Made by a program: the position numbers and the translations under genes. The notes below the pieces were generated by a model. The model made no database searches, had not been told where the DNA came from, and worked only from the letters and a program-made list of their open reading frames with translations. Below are positions 36,665-46,345 of a DNA stretch of 64,000 bases, piece by piece. The first letter of the stretch is position 1. Each line of letters opens with the position of its first letter. The stretch is from Prochlorothrix hollandica PCC 9006 = CALU 1027 (lineage in GTDB: Bacteria; Cyanobacteriota; Cyanobacteriia; Prochlorotrichales; Prochlorotrichaceae): positions 109,136 through 173,135 of the forward strand of contig NZ_KB235939.1 of the NCBI RefSeq assembly GCF_000332315.1, read 5' to 3'.

Positions 36665-38853
36665 CGTGCTGGCCCTCCTCGATAGTTCAACACCACTAGG
36701 CTTCTAGCGCCGATTTCTAAGCGTAACACTGCCGATCGATTGGAATATTGGCCCTGAACCGTTTGCAGCAGGGTGCCGGTGCCATAGCTGCGAGCCAAGG
36801 GAGTACTGGCGGCTTTGGCTAGGTCTGGGTTAGGACAGTCCCCATCAAAGAGTACCGCCCACGGGCCATCAAACCCTTCGGGGATTGGTACCTCGTAGGT
36901 CACCTCCCCTTTAAATACATTGGCTCCAAAGTTAAACACCACCAAGAGGGAATCCTCCACGAGGGAGGGGTTCAGGCGGAAGAGGCTGAGTAGGGAAGCA
37001 CCGGAGTCATGGTGGTTCATCTCAATGGTGACCAAGGGCTGATAGGTGGACTCATCCACCTTGGTGTAGCGGCGGAAAAGCCCCCGCAGGGTGACTAGAT
37101 CCTGGCGATGGTGTTGGTGTTGCCAGAGGATGTCCCGGCGATCGAGGCCCGTGGCCTCCCAGGCTTCCAGTTGACTGGGGGACACCCCCTTCCAAGCCAC
37201 TTTCCATTGATCTGGATCATCTAAGCAGCCCAGGCTCAGGGCATCGACACTGGGCACAAACATATAGCGTAAGTTGGCCAGGAACATGGTCAAGGCTTCG
37301 GCATTACGCACCGTGCGGCGCACAAACTCCAGTAACTGGGGCGGTTCCAACAAGCCCATGGCCACCAGTTCTTCCCCTTGGTTTTTGGCCAATTGGGCCG
37401 GGTTACCCCCATAGGCCCAGGGCACATAGGGGCGGCCTTGGACAATGTGCTGGCAATACCAGGTTTCGTCGTGGAGTTGGGCGTAATAGGCTTCCCGGCG
37501 TTTGGATTGCAACACCTGATGGGCATGGCCCGCCAGCACCTCCATGTTGGGGTATAGGGGCCGCTCCATCTGGGACGGGGGCTTGTACAGTTCCTCGACA
37601 ATGGTGAAGCCAATGGGGGCATAGAAGACATCAATGAAGTCTTGCACCGCTGGATTACCCGCCACCTCAAAGGTTTCCCCCAGGGTGACCACATCGGGAC
37701 AGTGTTGCCGCAGGGCCGCCTTTAACTCCCGGATAAATTCCTCTGCATAATTTTGGTTACGGTTGGAATACTGGAGAATCAGACCATCCACATAGTCAAT
37801 GCGCAGCACCTTGAGGTGATATTTCTGGGCAAAGGTGACCATTTTCTCCGCCAGCAGTTGACGGAAGTGGGGTTCTGCCAAGTTGAGCATCCAGGTGCCA
37901 TAATCCCGAAACAAAAAGGGATCGGGATCGACAAAGACCGCCATGCCACTGTGGGGATCTTGGATTTGATCCAGGGATCCCGCAAAAGGATTCCTGACTT
38001 GGTGGGCAAAAATAAGATCGGGAATGAGTTGGATTTGATAGCCATAAAAGCGATCGACCAGGCGCTTGAAGGCAGCAATGCCACCCACCTGCCAATCAAT
38101 TTCGATAAAGTTATAGGTCAGATAATTAAACTTAGGATCTAAATGGGATCGGTTGGCCACCGAGGCACAGACGGGAACCATCACTTCATCAATGTTCCAC
38201 GCGGCCAACTGACCCGGAATGTCGGTGGCGATCATGCGATCGGCAATGGATACCTGGCTCAATTCATCTAAGTCCCGCCCTGCAAACTTACCCCCCTTAT
38301 AGCCCGCCAATAATCCTTCCAGGGTGGTTTCCAACAAGACCTTGGCGTGGTCATAGCGGGGAGCCTGGTGTTCCCACTCATAGGTGAGACTGGGCACATA
38401 GGTGGTGCCATAGAGGGTTTCTAGGTCCGTCAGGGGAGCAAAGGCTTGCCAGACCCCTTGGCCGTCTCGATAGCGAAAGTGGATCGCACTGCCCTCCAGA
38501 ACCCGGTCTAATTGAGCACTCCAACACTTGTACTCGGCATGGGGAGCCGTCAGATCTTGCCAGGGACCATCTTCAACCCGCACTTGGACCCCAGAATCTT
38601 GGATTTGGGTGGGGTCGCCAATGCCTTTGCCACTGAGGCGGGGCCAGTAGACGCGCACAGCAATGTCCACACTGCCATCGCTATAGACTTGGCTGATGTG
38701 GGTCAGATAGTCCGGTTGGTAGCCCCCAAACCAGCTTTGGGGATGGCGAGGGGGAGCAGGGGGAGTGGTGGCGATGCCGGGGGCAGGGGCGTTTTTAGCC
38801 AGGGGGAAAAGCTGTTTTAGCGATCGCAATAGCTCAGACGGAATACTTGTCAT
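36661..38853 (-). CDS. Divergent GH13 alpha-amylase-family protein
   Basis: The protein is 730 residues with an N-terminal beta-sandwich (about 50-160, VRVYWPRLSGKG and WSAQLDRVLEGSAIHFRYRD) and a TIM barrel. Nucleophile aspartate is in VLRIDYVDG near residue 352 and acid/base glutamate in VVTLGETFEV near 392. The last catalytic region is LHDETW near 461, where the usual NHD appears as HDE. The early motif LIPDLIFAHQV replaces the canonical VxDxVxNH. No signal peptide is evident. It shares a four-base overlap with the following membrane-protein gene. Whether it is a hydrolase, a transferase or inactive cannot be told from sequence. Confidence 0.85.
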   Translation of the reverse strand: MTSIPSELLRSLKQLFPLAKNAPAPGIATTPPAPPRHPQSWFGGYQPDYLTHISQVYSDGSVDIAVRVYWPRLSGKGIGDPTQIQDSGVQVRVEDGPWQDLTAPHAEYKCWSAQLDRVLEGSAIHFRYRDGQGVWQAFAPLTDLETLYGTTYVPSLTYEWEHQAPRYDHAKVLLETTLEGLLAGYKGGKFAGRDLDELSQVSIADRMIATDIPGQLAAWNIDEVMVPVCASVANRSHLDPKFNYLTYNFIEIDWQVGGIAAFKRLVDRFYGYQIQLIPDLIFAHQVRNPFAGSLDQIQDPHSGMAVFVDPDPFLFRDYGTWMLNLAEPHFRQLLAEKMVTFAQKYHLKVLRIDYVDGLILQYSNRNQNYAEEFIRELKAALRQHCPDVVTLGETFEVAGNPAVQDFIDVFYAPIGFTIVEELYKPPSQMERPLYPNMEVLAGHAHQVLQSKRREAYYAQLHDETWYCQHIVQGRPYVPWAYGGNPAQLAKNQGEELVAMGLLEPPQLLEFVRRTVRNAEALTMFLANLRYMFVPSVDALSLGCLDDPDQWKVAWKGVSPSQLEAWEATGLDRRDILWQHQHHRQDLVTLRGLFRRYTKVDESTYQPLVTIEMNHHDSGASLLSLFRLNPSLVEDSLLVVFNFGANVFKGEVTYEVPIPEGFDGPWAVLFDGDCPNPDLAKAASTPLARSYGTGTLLQTVQGQYSNRSAVLRLEIGARSLVVLNYRGGPAR

Positions 38854-39145
38854 GGTCGATCGTCGGAACTCCGATGGACGGGATCTCTGGGGTTGGAATT
38901 GTTTCTGGGAATCTGATCAGGGGGACGGACTAGGGCACGGGGGGAGGGGATACGGTAGCCATAGTCTGGATCCACGGGTTGAGGCAGACAAATTCCCGCC
39001 TCCTATCCCCATCCTGAACCCCAGGAAAACTCGTCTGCTTACCCTAGAAGATATCGTTATGAGGGGGATTCAAACAAGTCGGGGGTTGGGTCGGGATCAG
39101 GGATGAACCGCTAAGATCCCTGGATAAATGCAGGGGATTGGCTAG

Positions 39146-39255
39146 CAAATGTTATGATTGATACCTTTTGAAAATTTTAGAAGACCAGAAAAAAACTTGA
39201 CGTAGTAGGTATATAAACGCATACTTAATATAATTTAATATTGTTTAACGTGGGT
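39146..39255. promoter_or_regulatory. AT-rich island in the divergent GH13 intergenic region
   Basis: This tract is far richer in A/T than anything around it, with CTTGACG and CATACTTAATATAATT. TTGACG lies 17 bp before CATACT, a plausible sigma-70 promoter pointing right. The 1.1-kb gap between divergent GH13 genes (38854-39957) also holds the tandem repeats at 39450-39511 and 39612-39650 and no convincing gene. Confidence 0.4.
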
Positions 39256-39449
39256 TGAGAACCTAACCATTTCCTTAGCCCCATCGTTCTCGGAGAGGAT
39301 CAGACCCCTGGCCTTTTGGTTCAGTCATCCGTCTTCTTCCTCCCCTGCCTAGCCTTAGGGTTGGTAGCCATAAGGGTTGGCACCGAGACAGGAAAACCCT
39401 GGCCATCCCTGATCCCACTTCCTTAGCCATCGGCCTGCCTGAACCATCT

Positions 39450-39511
39450 TTGGCCTAAGAGAGTCTACCTCTGGCCTAAGAGAGTCTACCTCTGGCCTAA
39501 GAGAGCCTACA
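39450..39511. repeat. Three tandem 21-bp units upstream of a GH13 gene
   Basis: TGGCCTAAGAGAGTCTACCT is repeated three times with one change in the last copy. A second short repeat of AGTCCCTGTTGCT (three copies) follows at 39612-39650. Confidence 0.88.
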
Positions 39512-39957
39512 GGGATTAGCGCTGGACCCGTGTCTCCCGTCACCCAAGCCATGCCCCTGGTGACAGGCTGCCGGTTTTGTCGTTCTAAGTTCACAACCTG
39601 TGGGAAGCCTTTAGTCCCTGTTGCTAGTCCCTGTTGCTAGTCCCTGTGACAGAGTGTCGTTCGTTTCCTGGGGGTAAGCTGGGTAGCTGACCGAACGTTG
39701 GATTCATGTTTGTACTGTGGAACGGCCATAGACCGATCGCAGACCGGTAGTAAAGGCAGGGTTAAGCCCCCCTTTGATCCCGTCTCTTCGACCCCTCTAG
39801 TGGGCCTGTTCAACCCTGGGTTCACCGGTTCCCACGGTAGTCACAGCCCCATGGGTAGGTCGGTTAAGTGGTTGATTTTCTCAGAGTTACGATTCATGGG
39901 TTCAGAGTTTAAGCGTCTGACCTAATAGTTCGTCTAGATTTTTGGGTCTTTTATAGC

Positions 39958-42519
39958 ATGAGTATTTTCGAGCTACTTTTAGCCTACAACTTGATGGTGA
40001 CGGCACCTGATGTTCAGGGCGCGTCTACCGCAGAGCAGCAATCCGAGCCTGCCCAAGTGGTGGTGGGGCAGCAAATTTCCTCCCTTGATCTGGGTGAATC
40101 GGGTACCGATCGGGGAACTTGGATCTCCAGCGTATTCGTGTCCCGCAACCAACAGCCTGACTCCTCCCTGTCGGGGGCTGGCCCAGGAGCAACGGGAACC
40201 GTTGTCGATATTGCGGCTGCTCCTGAAACCCTGACCCTAGAGGCTTCTGATAACTCCAACTCACTTCAGCAGGTTTGGTCCAACGTTCGGCAGCAGGTCA
40301 ACACCGGTCGCGATCTCCTCTCGCGGTATGTCAATCAGGTGTGGCAGTATCTGACCACTGCCAAGCCGGAAGCAGGCTATGGCGATCGCGATGTCATCGC
40401 CTTTGAAGCTGAAAATATTGCCTTAGACGCAAGGGATCCCGAACCCCTTCCAAAAATTCGCAGCCAGTATGTGGTTAGCCCCGATGTGGAGCAGTTGCAT
40501 TTGGCAGCGGTGGAACTGCTGGAACAGGAGCCTGAGTTGGATCCTGCCACCTTCCAGCCCGAAGCCGGCATTCGCTTCAATGACGATAATTCCCTGACCT
40601 TCCGGGTTTTGGTGGGCAACGATCGCGATCGCCTGAGCCTGATCGGCGACTTTAATAACTGGGGCCAGGATGTGGACTTAGGAGCCTACGAACTCCAGCC
40701 CACCGTCGAGAATGCCACGATTCACGAAGTCACCCTGCCCCCCGGCAACTATCACAAGATGCAGTATCGCCTCTTGGATCAGTATGGCAATCAGCGGTTG
40801 GATCTCAATGCTCCCCTGTTTTCCACACCGGCCTTTAACCGCCGCTTTTATGGCGATCGCCCCGATGAGAAAGCAATCAATGCCGTGATCTGGAAGCCGG
40901 AAGCCATTGCTGCCAGCGATCTAGCCCCTGTCATTGACCTGCGGGGTAAGCCCCTGTCCATTCTGGAAACGGACATTGTCTCCCTAGCCCTGAAATGGAC
41001 CTGCCAAAACCCCGACTCCCCCTTCTACGGCCAAATGGGTTCCCAGGCCATCGACCAGTTGTATAACTTTGTCGGGGAATGTGGTCTGCCTGAAAAATTG
41101 GCAGAGTTGGGCTACAACTCCATCCAATTCATGCCCCTAGACACCCATGTAGACTTCTGGGAGCCGGATGCGGAGTATTTCCCCGATTGGCGCTACAGCT
41201 ACCAAATCATCAACTACTACGGCAAGCACGCCGACTTCGGCAGCCCCGATGAACTGCGCCACATGATTAATGCCTTCCACCAGGCCGATGTGGGGGTGGT
41301 GTTGGATGTGGTCTATAGCCACTATTCCGACCACGGCAACAATGAGCCTCGGGACTTTGGTCCCTTGGGTTACTCCCAATACCACAGCCAAGATGGTTGG
41401 GAACTGTATGGGGGACCCTGGACAGAATGGGGCACCCGGCGCTTTACCTACTCGGACACGGTGCGTCGCAACATCATTGATGCAGCCCTCAATAACGTCC
41501 TCAACTACGGCTTTGATGGTCTCCGCATTGATAACGTCAACGGCATTGACTCCCAGCCCTACGGTCGGGAACTACTGCGGGAGATGACCGATGCCATCCA
41601 TGACTACCGTCCGGGAGCCGTGGTGGTGGGTGAAGGCTACTTTGGCGATCCCTACCTCAACCGAGCCAATGAATATGGCGGTGCCGGTTTGACCACCACC
41701 TATAGCGATCGCTTCTACCTCTGGTTCACCGAAGACTTGATGAAGCACACCGAGGAGATCGACTCCTGGCGCTTGAACTACATGCTGGAGCAAGACTGGC
41801 CCCGCGCCCTGCTCTATTACCCCGGTAACCATGACGAGTTTGCCAACCCCGGCAACCCCTTCCAGACCCGAGGTCGCTACCTGGTGGATGCCATCAACGG
41901 CGGTGATTACCACAACCGTAAGATTCAGTCTTGGTCTGCCCTGAACCTGTTTGCCAGCTCCTACTACCTGGATATGTTCCAGTTGTGGACGTTGCAAAAC
42001 GGTAACCTCAATGATAATGCCCCCATTGAGTGGCCTCGCCTCCAGAACAGCTTCCCCAACAGCAATGTGGAGCAAATCGTTAATCTACAGTCGGAAATGA
42101 AGGACTTCTTCATTAGCCAACCGGCCTTTGCTCCCCACAACATGCACCGCAACATGGTGCGCTGGATCGACCACGACAATAAGATTGTGGAATTTGAGCG
42201 CATCGACTTTGCCACCGGGCAGCGGGTCTATGCGGTGGTTAACCTGGGCGATCGCAGCTTCTCCGACTACAAAATAGCAGTCAGTCCCAAGGAAGCCACT
42301 TTCCGCCTTGGGGTGGATAGCGACAAGATCGCCTTTGGGGGCGGTGGCCATAACCCCGAATACATGGAATCCCAAGACAATCAACTCACCTTCCACTTGG
42401 GTTCCTACGGTGTTGTGGGCTTTGTCCAGGAAGATCGCATCGAACCCATCGATCTTTCCCCCACCGCCGCCGTTACTGTGGATTATGAGTTCACCAACTA
42501 TGGTCCCTACAACGACTAA
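39958..42519 (+). CDS. GH13 alpha-amylase/branching-enzyme-like protein
   Basis: The 853-residue product has a long amino-terminal region of about 190 residues, a CBM48-type beta-sandwich (about 200-300, DNSLTFRVLV and LSLIGDFNNWGQDV), then a GH13 barrel. Catalytic regions are VVLDVVYSHYSD, GLRIDNVNG (nucleophile near 524), VVGEGYF (acid/base near 557) and YPGNHDE near 622. The CBM48 plus PGNHDE pattern is typical of glucan branching enzymes, but the extension and sequence differ from the usual GlgB. The first 28 residues are weakly signal-like. It could branch or debranch a glucan. Confidence 0.88.
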   Translation: MSIFELLLAYNLMVTAPDVQGASTAEQQSEPAQVVVGQQISSLDLGESGTDRGTWISSVFVSRNQQPDSSLSGAGPGATGTVVDIAAAPETLTLEASDNSNSLQQVWSNVRQQVNTGRDLLSRYVNQVWQYLTTAKPEAGYGDRDVIAFEAENIALDARDPEPLPKIRSQYVVSPDVEQLHLAAVELLEQEPELDPATFQPEAGIRFNDDNSLTFRVLVGNDRDRLSLIGDFNNWGQDVDLGAYELQPTVENATIHEVTLPPGNYHKMQYRLLDQYGNQRLDLNAPLFSTPAFNRRFYGDRPDEKAINAVIWKPEAIAASDLAPVIDLRGKPLSILETDIVSLALKWTCQNPDSPFYGQMGSQAIDQLYNFVGECGLPEKLAELGYNSIQFMPLDTHVDFWEPDAEYFPDWRYSYQIINYYGKHADFGSPDELRHMINAFHQADVGVVLDVVYSHYSDHGNNEPRDFGPLGYSQYHSQDGWELYGGPWTEWGTRRFTYSDTVRRNIIDAALNNVLNYGFDGLRIDNVNGIDSQPYGRELLREMTDAIHDYRPGAVVVGEGYFGDPYLNRANEYGGAGLTTTYSDRFYLWFTEDLMKHTEEIDSWRLNYMLEQDWPRALLYYPGNHDEFANPGNPFQTRGRYLVDAINGGDYHNRKIQSWSALNLFASSYYLDMFQLWTLQNGNLNDNAPIEWPRLQNSFPNSNVEQIVNLQSEMKDFFISQPAFAPHNMHRNMVRWIDHDNKIVEFERIDFATGQRVYAVVNLGDRSFSDYKIAVSPKEATFRLGVDSDKIAFGGGGHNPEYMESQDNQLTFHLGSYGVVGFVQEDRIEPIDLSPTAAVTVDYEFTNYGPYND

Positions 42520-42602
42520 CCCTGAGCCAGGGCGATCGCGGCGATAATCCCCGCGATCGATGCGATCGATCCCAGAAACCCATTTACCCCAGCCATCCCC
42601 TG

Positions 42603-42722
42603 GGCCTAGACCAAGGGTCTCCCGCTCGGTCTAGGCCAGTCAACTAGCGAAGAGAGCAGATTGAGCCGAGTTCTGGTTCCCGTGTCCCCCAGATTATCAG
42701 CCACTGATCTGCTCTTCTTTTA
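42603..42722 (+). terminator. Two-hairpin terminator candidate
   Basis: GGCCTAGACC and GGTCTAGGCC form a perfect 10-bp inverted repeat (42603-42637). A second one, AGAGCAGAT and ATCTGCTCT (42653-42715), is followed by TCTTTT. Both lie about 100-200 bp after the GH13 stop. Confidence 0.5.
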
Positions 42723-42980
42723 TGGGAACTGGGGGGTCCCTCGATTAAGGGGAGGAGGTGGCGCAGCCGCCCGCTGCTACCCTCCTAACTCTCACCTTGG
42801 CATCTGGCCAACACGGGGCATTATTCAAGGTGACCTGTGATTCCTGGGGGTCTCATCCTAGAGATAGACTAAGGCTTGTCGCTGACTGACCCATGGCTAG
42901 GGACTAGATTTGGTGGTGGAGTTGCTTTACTATGCCCGCGCCAACCCCCTAAGCTCTTTCTGCACCTTACTCTTGTGGCA

Positions 42981-45900
42981 ATGAAGCCTTTATCCCCATC
43001 CCAAACCTATCCCACCTTAATTCGCCTTGTGAGTTTATCCCTATTGACCCTAGTGTTCTGGGGTTGGGTCATGGCCAGCGGACTCGCCGCCGACACAGCC
43101 TCTCAAGGTAATCTGCGCTGGGTCGGTAGTATGTTTCCCACCGGTCGTTCTAGTACGACGGTGGGGGTGAATCAGAGCTTTCGGGTGTTTACCCAGGTCT
43201 ACCAACGGGAGGGAACGGAGGCCACGGGCCAAGGCGATAACCTGGACTGTGCTTTGCTCTGGAGCGAGGTGGATCAGTTCGGGGGGATTTGGAAGGCAAC
43301 GGTAACCACGGCCATGGTCTACAGCGGTGACATTGGCAATAATGATGAATATCAGGGAGATATAGCCGCCTATACCGGTCTCTATGAATTCACCACCCGC
43401 TGCACCGATCGCCTGTCCGGGGATCAAGTGTGGCAACAGGACGGTAACGGCCAACTGGTGGTTAGTCCGTTGGTGGGGCGCACCCTGGATCACCGTGCCC
43501 TGTGGGTAGAGCAGTCTCGCATTGCTTGGAATAGTCCAGGGGGCCATAGCTATGAACTGCACTACAACCGCGATGGCAATTTGGTGATTCCGGTAACCAG
43601 TGGTTTGGGGTTGCCCCTACGGTTCGATCGCACCCTCGATCGCGATACCTATGACAAGTTTCCCAATGTGGCGGGCTACGATGCTTGGTATTTGTCCTCC
43701 ACCTATTGGGATCAGATTCCCAGCATTTTGCAAGGGGAAGTGGCGGTGGCATCCTACGATCGCTTCGGTAAACTCGTCGATGCCACAGCCTTGCAACTCC
43801 AGGGCGTATTGGATGATCTGTACACCTACCATGGGGAATTGGGGGTTATTTACAACGATAACGTCCCCACCCTTCGCCTTTGGTCGCCTACAGCCCAATC
43901 GGTTAAGCTATGGCGGTTTGCCGATGCTAACCCTGTCACTAAACCGATTATTGAACCCCTCAAATTCAATGCCAAAACAGGGGTCTGGGAAATTACCGGC
44001 GATCCCAGTTGGGATGGTCAATACTATCTCTATGCCGTCAAGGTTTACGTTCCCTACACTGGCGATATTGAAAATAACCTGGTGACGGATCCCTATGCCG
44101 TCAACCTCTCGGAAAACAGCCGCCGCAGCCAAATTTTAGATCTCTACAATGATCCCAGTCTTAAACCCGTGGGTTGGGACAATGTGCTCAAACCCCAGCT
44201 TATAGATCCTGAAGATATCTCCATCTATGAAGTTCACGTGCGGGACTTTAGCCGGGATGATCAAACTGTAGATCCCCGCGATCGAGGTAAATTTACCGCC
44301 TTTACCTACACGGGCCAGCCGGATCAGCCTGCCTTATCCAATGGCATGAACCACCTCAAAAATTTGGCTCAGGCAGGGTTAACCCATATTCATCTGCTCC
44401 CGGCCTTTGACTTTGCCTCCGTCGATGAAAATGCCCAAGCACGCATTGACCCCAAACCCAATAATCTGGGTAGTTTCCGTCCTGACTCCGTGGATCAGCA
44501 AGCCCTGGTGGGAGCCACCCGCGGGAATGACAGCTTTAACTGGGGTTACGACCCCTACCATTACGGTGTCCCTGAAGGCAGTTATGCGACCCAAAAGAAT
44601 GATGGAACCCGCATCTTAGAATTTCGCAAAATGGTGCAGTCCCTGAACCAAACGGGTCTGCGAGTGGTGATGGATATGGTCTATAACCACACCTTTGCCA
44701 ATGGTCTTTATACCCAGGCGGTGCTGGATAAGGTGGTGCCCGGTTACTATCACCGCTATGACAACTATGGGATTCCCCAAAGTGCCAGTTGTTGTGCTGA
44801 TACGGCCTCAGAATTTTCCATGATGGAAAAGCTGATGATCGACACCCTACGGCGCTGGGCAGTGGCCTATAAAGTAGATGGTTTCCGCTTTGATTTGATG
44901 AATTTCCACACCGTGGATAACATGGTTCGAGTCAAGGAATCTCTGGCAGCCTTAAAGCCTGAAACCGACGGGGTGGATGGTTCCCAAATTTACCTCTACG
45001 GTGAAGGCTGGGACTTCGGTTCAGCCAAAGATAAAGGACTCTACTACGCCAAGCAATACAATATGGGGGGCACTGGTATTGGCACCTTTAATGACAAAAT
45101 CCGTGATTCCATCCATGGTGGCTACTCCCAGAATTTAACCGACATTCATCGCCAAGGGTTTATTAATGGCCAAGCCTATGATTGGAATGGTTTCTTTTAT
45201 GACCAACGCTTTCGTAGTGATCTGCGCCACTCCATGGATCGCCTCCGGGTAGGCTTAGCGGGGAGCTTACGGGATTACGTTATTCTCGATCAAAATAATA
45301 ATTGGATTTCGGGACAACAGTTAAATGGTACGGGTTATGCCCTGGATCCCCAAGAAACGGTTAACTATGTCTCTAAGCACGACAACGAAACCCTCTATGA
45401 TTTGAACTTGCATAAGCTACCGTCGGGACAAAATGGCATGGCTAATACCACCATGGCCGATCGCGTCCGGGTTCAAAACCTAGCCCTCAGTCTCATTGGT
45501 TTTAGTCAAGGCGTTCCCTTTTTCCACCTCGGTAGCGATATGCTGCGATCGAAATCCCTCGATCGTAATAGCTATGATTCAGGGGATTGGTTTAATCGCG
45601 TTGATTTTACCTACCAGGATAATAACTTTGGCATTGGTTTGCCCCCAGCTTGGGACAATCAAAATCTCTGGTCAGAAATGGCCCCCCTCTTGCGCAATCC
45701 CAGCCTTAAGCCGAAGCCAGCAGATATTTTAGATGCGGTAACCCATCTTCAAGATGTTCTGAAAATTCGCAATAGTTCCAAACTATTTCGCTTGACGAAT
45801 GCTGAAGATATTAAGAAGCGGATCAAGTTTTACAATACCGGTTCCAATCAAATTGATGCCCTAATTGCCATGGCCATTAGTGACACAGTGGGGGCGGATC

Positions 45901-46136
45901 TGGATCCCGAACACGATCGCATTGTGGTGCTATTCAATGCAGACAAATTTGAAAAGTATGTGACCATTCCCGAATTTCAAAACACAACCATGGTTTTACA
46001 TCCCGTTCAGGTTGCCTCAGATGATACCCTCCTGAAAACGGCCACCTTTAATGGGCAGAACGGGGAGTTTAAGGTTCCCCCCCGCACCGCAGCCGTCTTT
46101 GTGCAGCCTCAGCTATCCCCAGGGGTTACCCCCTAG
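42981..46136 (+). CDS. Secreted pullulanase-type GH13 enzyme
   Basis: The product is 1051 residues. A signal peptide (LIRLVSLSLLTLVFWGWVMASGLAADTA) is followed by beta-sandwich modules, then a type I pullulanase barrel. YEVHVRDFS is the family motif near residue 415; VVMDMVYNHTF, GFRFDLMNF (nucleophile near 638), YGEGWDFG (acid/base near 674) and YVSKHDNET (near 800) are all intact. Such enzymes cut alpha-1,6 branches of pullulan, starch or glycogen. I chose ATG 42981 because the signal peptide begins there; the frame is open to 42876. Outside action on glucan is inferred from the signal peptide. Confidence 0.94.
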   Translation: MKPLSPSQTYPTLIRLVSLSLLTLVFWGWVMASGLAADTASQGNLRWVGSMFPTGRSSTTVGVNQSFRVFTQVYQREGTEATGQGDNLDCALLWSEVDQFGGIWKATVTTAMVYSGDIGNNDEYQGDIAAYTGLYEFTTRCTDRLSGDQVWQQDGNGQLVVSPLVGRTLDHRALWVEQSRIAWNSPGGHSYELHYNRDGNLVIPVTSGLGLPLRFDRTLDRDTYDKFPNVAGYDAWYLSSTYWDQIPSILQGEVAVASYDRFGKLVDATALQLQGVLDDLYTYHGELGVIYNDNVPTLRLWSPTAQSVKLWRFADANPVTKPIIEPLKFNAKTGVWEITGDPSWDGQYYLYAVKVYVPYTGDIENNLVTDPYAVNLSENSRRSQILDLYNDPSLKPVGWDNVLKPQLIDPEDISIYEVHVRDFSRDDQTVDPRDRGKFTAFTYTGQPDQPALSNGMNHLKNLAQAGLTHIHLLPAFDFASVDENAQARIDPKPNNLGSFRPDSVDQQALVGATRGNDSFNWGYDPYHYGVPEGSYATQKNDGTRILEFRKMVQSLNQTGLRVVMDMVYNHTFANGLYTQAVLDKVVPGYYHRYDNYGIPQSASCCADTASEFSMMEKLMIDTLRRWAVAYKVDGFRFDLMNFHTVDNMVRVKESLAALKPETDGVDGSQIYLYGEGWDFGSAKDKGLYYAKQYNMGGTGIGTFNDKIRDSIHGGYSQNLTDIHRQGFINGQAYDWNGFFYDQRFRSDLRHSMDRLRVGLAGSLRDYVILDQNNNWISGQQLNGTGYALDPQETVNYVSKHDNETLYDLNLHKLPSGQNGMANTTMADRVRVQNLALSLIGFSQGVPFFHLGSDMLRSKSLDRNSYDSGDWFNRVDFTYQDNNFGIGLPPAWDNQNLWSEMAPLLRNPSLKPKPADILDAVTHLQDVLKIRNSSKLFRLTNAEDIKKRIKFYNTGSNQIDALIAMAISDTVGADLDPEHDRIVVLFNADKFEKYVTIPEFQNTTMVLHPVQVASDDTLLKTATFNGQNGEFKVPPRTAAVFVQPQLSPGVTP

Positions 46137-46244
46137 CGGTCTGGACGGGGGGCGATCGCTGGGATGTTTTGGGCAATCCCGATGTGTTATCCCCCTGGAT
46201 CGGCCTGGGCAATGCTCCTTCTCCTTGTTCCATAACGCTGGTGC

Positions 46245-46325
46245 GGGTTACCGCTTAAAGCGGGACAAGATTAACGAGACAGTGGGGCGCTCCGCGCCCC
46301 ACTGTCTCGGCTTAAGTTGATACCC
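46245..46325. repeat. Dispersed palindromic repeat, family B (copy 6)
   Basis: GGGTTACCGCTTAAAGCGGG opens the copy, the central palindrome is GTGGGGCGCTCCGCGCCCCAC, and it ends GGCTTAAGTTGATACCC. It separates the pullulanase gene from the glycosyltransferase gene. Confidence 0.9.
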
Positions 46326-46345
46326 TAACGCTGGTGCCATATTTT

